Origin: CAWDMC01 sp963803295
GTDB lineage: Bacteria; Acidobacteriota; Terriglobia; UBA7540
Length of the DNA: 64,000 nucleotides
Direction: 5' to 3'
Assembly: GCA_963803295.1 (NCBI GenBank)
Contig: CAWDMC010000011.1
Coordinates: 124,001-188,000, forward strand
In this document: piece by piece, positions 63,057 through 64,000 of the stretch
Layout: every line of letters starts with the position of its first letter
How positions within the stretch are numbered: the stretch's first letter is position 1
The notes under the pieces: generated by a model
Told to the model about the DNA's origin: nothing
Databases searched by the model: none
Seen by the model: the letters and a program-made list of their open reading frames with translations, nothing else
Position numbers and translations under genes: made by a program

Positions 63057-63316
63057 AATGGCTTACAACGCACCCTCTTCAGCCGCGATCCCTTCCGCAG
63101 CCCGCGCAGATAGGTTTCGGGGTCCGAAAGGTCGGTTCGGTCCTTCCATATTCCGGCGAAAGCCCGCATGGCTTGCTGGCGATCGGCAAGTCTGGACGAG
63201 TATTTCTCACGAACCGCCTGCCGAACGAGATCGGAGATGGAGGTTCCAGCCTGCTGCGAGCGAATGCGGAGCGTCCCCCAAAGCTCATCGTCCAAGTAAA
63301 GTTGAGTTCGTCTCAT
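63053..63316 (-). CDS. Ribbon-helix-helix antitoxin (VapB-like, third)
   Basis: An 87-residue protein: MRRTQLYLDDELWGTLRIRS is the beta-strand and first helix of a ribbon-helix-helix domain, and TSISDLVRQAVREKYSSRL completes it. The C-terminal part (FAGIWKDRTDLSDPETYLRG) is the expected toxin-binding segment. The start ATG at 63316 lies three bases from an operator-like palindrome and has no Shine-Dalgarno, so the transcript may be nearly leaderless. Confidence 0.85.
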   Translation of the reverse strand: MRRTQLYLDDELWGTLRIRSQQAGTSISDLVRQAVREKYSSRLADRQQAMRAFAGIWKDRTDLSDPETYLRGLRKGSRLKRVRCKPF

Positions 63317-63318
63317 GG

Positions 63319-63331
63319 TGTATAGTATACA
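63319..63331. promoter_or_regulatory. Palindromic operator of vapBC3
   Basis: TGTATA-G-TATACA, a perfect 6-bp inverted repeat with a one-base centre, directly before the antitoxin ATG. On the minus strand it includes TATACT, a good -10. Antitoxin binding here would shut off the operon. Confidence 0.6.
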
Positions 63332-63507
63332 TCATGCTAAAGGTTCATTGACGATTCTTGGAGGTTCACGATGCCGCGCTGCGCCGGTTCCCTGCAAGTG
63401 TTCTACCCGATCGCGGCCTCGACGTCACCGAGGCGCTCCCACCCCGCAAGCAACCATGAGCGAGACGGCGGCGCTTTCGATCAACAAGCAAACCGATGGA
63501 GAAAGAG

Positions 63508-63933
63508 ATGAGCGCTCCCAGCAACATTAAAGTTCTGTTCGTGGCCGGCTTTGGCCCGATCGTGCAAGAGCACAAAGCCAGCAGACATTTCTACGAACGC
63601 ACTCTGGGTTTGGCATTTGAGGAGGCCGAAGGCGGGTATCTGCACACCGGAAAGATAGAAGGCGTCAAACATTTTGCCCTGTGGCCGCTCTCCCAGGCCG
63701 CGCAGTCTTGTTTCGGAAGGCCCACCTGGCCTGGCGAGGTCCCGACCCCACAGGGATGGCTTGAATTCGACGTGGAAGACCTCGAAGCAGCTACCGAAGA
63801 ATTGAAGAAGCAAGGCTACAAGCTTCTGGTCGGCGCTCGTAGAGAACCCTGGGGCCAGATCGTCACCCGGCTTCTTTCTCCAGAGGGTCTGTTGGTAGGA
63901 GTTACGTACACTCCGTCGATGCGGAGTAAGTAG
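63508..63933 (+). CDS. VOC-family protein (glyoxalase/bleomycin-resistance-like)
   Basis: A 141-residue protein with the paired beta-alpha-beta-beta-beta units of the vicinal-oxygen-chelate fold: IKVLFVAGFGPIVQEHKASR, HFYERTLGLAFEEAEGGYLH in the first half, and GWLEFDVEDLEAATEELKKQ, LLVGARREPWGQIVTRLLSP in the second. The terminal 'SPEGLLVGVTYTPS' is typical. The substrate is unknown. The ATG at 63508 has GGAG six bases upstream; another at 63496 is possible. A small inverted repeat (AGGGAA...TTCCCT, 63932-63951) overlaps and follows the stop codon. Confidence 0.8.
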   Translation: MSAPSNIKVLFVAGFGPIVQEHKASRHFYERTLGLAFEEAEGGYLHTGKIEGVKHFALWPLSQAAQSCFGRPTWPGEVPTPQGWLEFDVEDLEAATEELKKQGYKLLVGARREPWGQIVTRLLSPEGLLVGVTYTPSMRSK

Positions 63934-64000
63934 GGAAACCGTGGCTTCCCTCTCGTGCGCGGGCGGGGCGGGGGAAATGCGACGGGCGACGATCGGAAGA

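Noticed and set aside
1..64000. CRISPR arrays, tRNA or rRNA genes, phage genes, riboswitches
   Set aside because: No regularly spaced repeats, cloverleaf sequences, phage structural motifs or conserved aptamer cores were found by eye.

Overview
The window looks like a chromosomal segment of an Acidobacteriota bacterium of the Bryobacter/Solibacter type. This is inferred from gene content, not from a search: Oar-like TonB-dependent receptors with an N-terminal carboxypeptidase-regulatory-like domain, UnbV/FG-GAP proteins, TPR proteins beside multihaem cytochromes, many Tat-exported oxidoreductases, and several VapBC modules. No rRNA, tRNA or CRISPR array was seen.

Layout. (1) 0-2.7 kb: 5' end of priA, a VapBC pair, a MetF-like reductase and a hydrolase remnant. 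(2) 2.7-13 kb, minus strand: two tandem secreted glycosidase-like paralogues, a glutamate-1-semialdehyde-type aminotransferase, a TonB receptor and a TPR protein. (3) 13.1-18.2 kb, plus strand: divergent promoter region, two twin Gfo/Idh/MocA oxidoreductases, a UroD-superfamily protein and a DeoR regulator. (4) 18.2-34.8 kb: a large secreted multidomain protein with a C-terminal Dabb domain, a second UroD-like protein, and a sugar-catabolic set (DUF4432/mutarotase-like protein, FGGY kinase, fucose/arabinose-type isomerase, amidohydrolase, Gfo, SDR, class III aminotransferase, Gfo, class I aldolase, IclR). (5) 34.9-45.6 kb, one minus-strand run: TonB receptor, heptahaem cytochrome, two TPR proteins, GH127 arabinofuranosidase and a sulfatase-superfamily enzyme. 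(6) 46-51 kb: TPR protein, UnbV protein and a complete IS701-type insertion sequence. (7) 51-64 kb: second VapBC, an interrupted TIM-barrel glycosidase, a GH127/GH146-like enzyme, proline dehydrogenase, prolyl oligopeptidase, GntR regulator, interrupted GH31 glycosidase, third VapBC and a VOC protein.

Working model: the locus takes up and breaks down plant- or exopolysaccharide-type glycans. Receptors import oligosaccharides. GH127, GH31 and the TIM-barrel enzymes hydrolyse them. Tat-exported Gfo enzymes oxidise sugars. An isomerase-kinase-aldolase route would feed central metabolism under DeoR, IclR and GntR control.

Two things stand out. First, several catabolic genes (kinase, isomerase, GH31, TIM-barrel, one paralogue start) carry single-base indels, and the cytochrome-TPR gene carries an in-frame amber codon. 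In most of these a one-base correction restores a recognisable family motif, so they are either assembly errors or very recent inactivation. Second, a shared imperfect palindrome (GGGATAC...GTATACTC type) lies at or just downstream of promoters for the receptor operon, the UnbV gene, the peptidase and the gntR/GH31 divergent region. It may be the operator of the local GntR protein.
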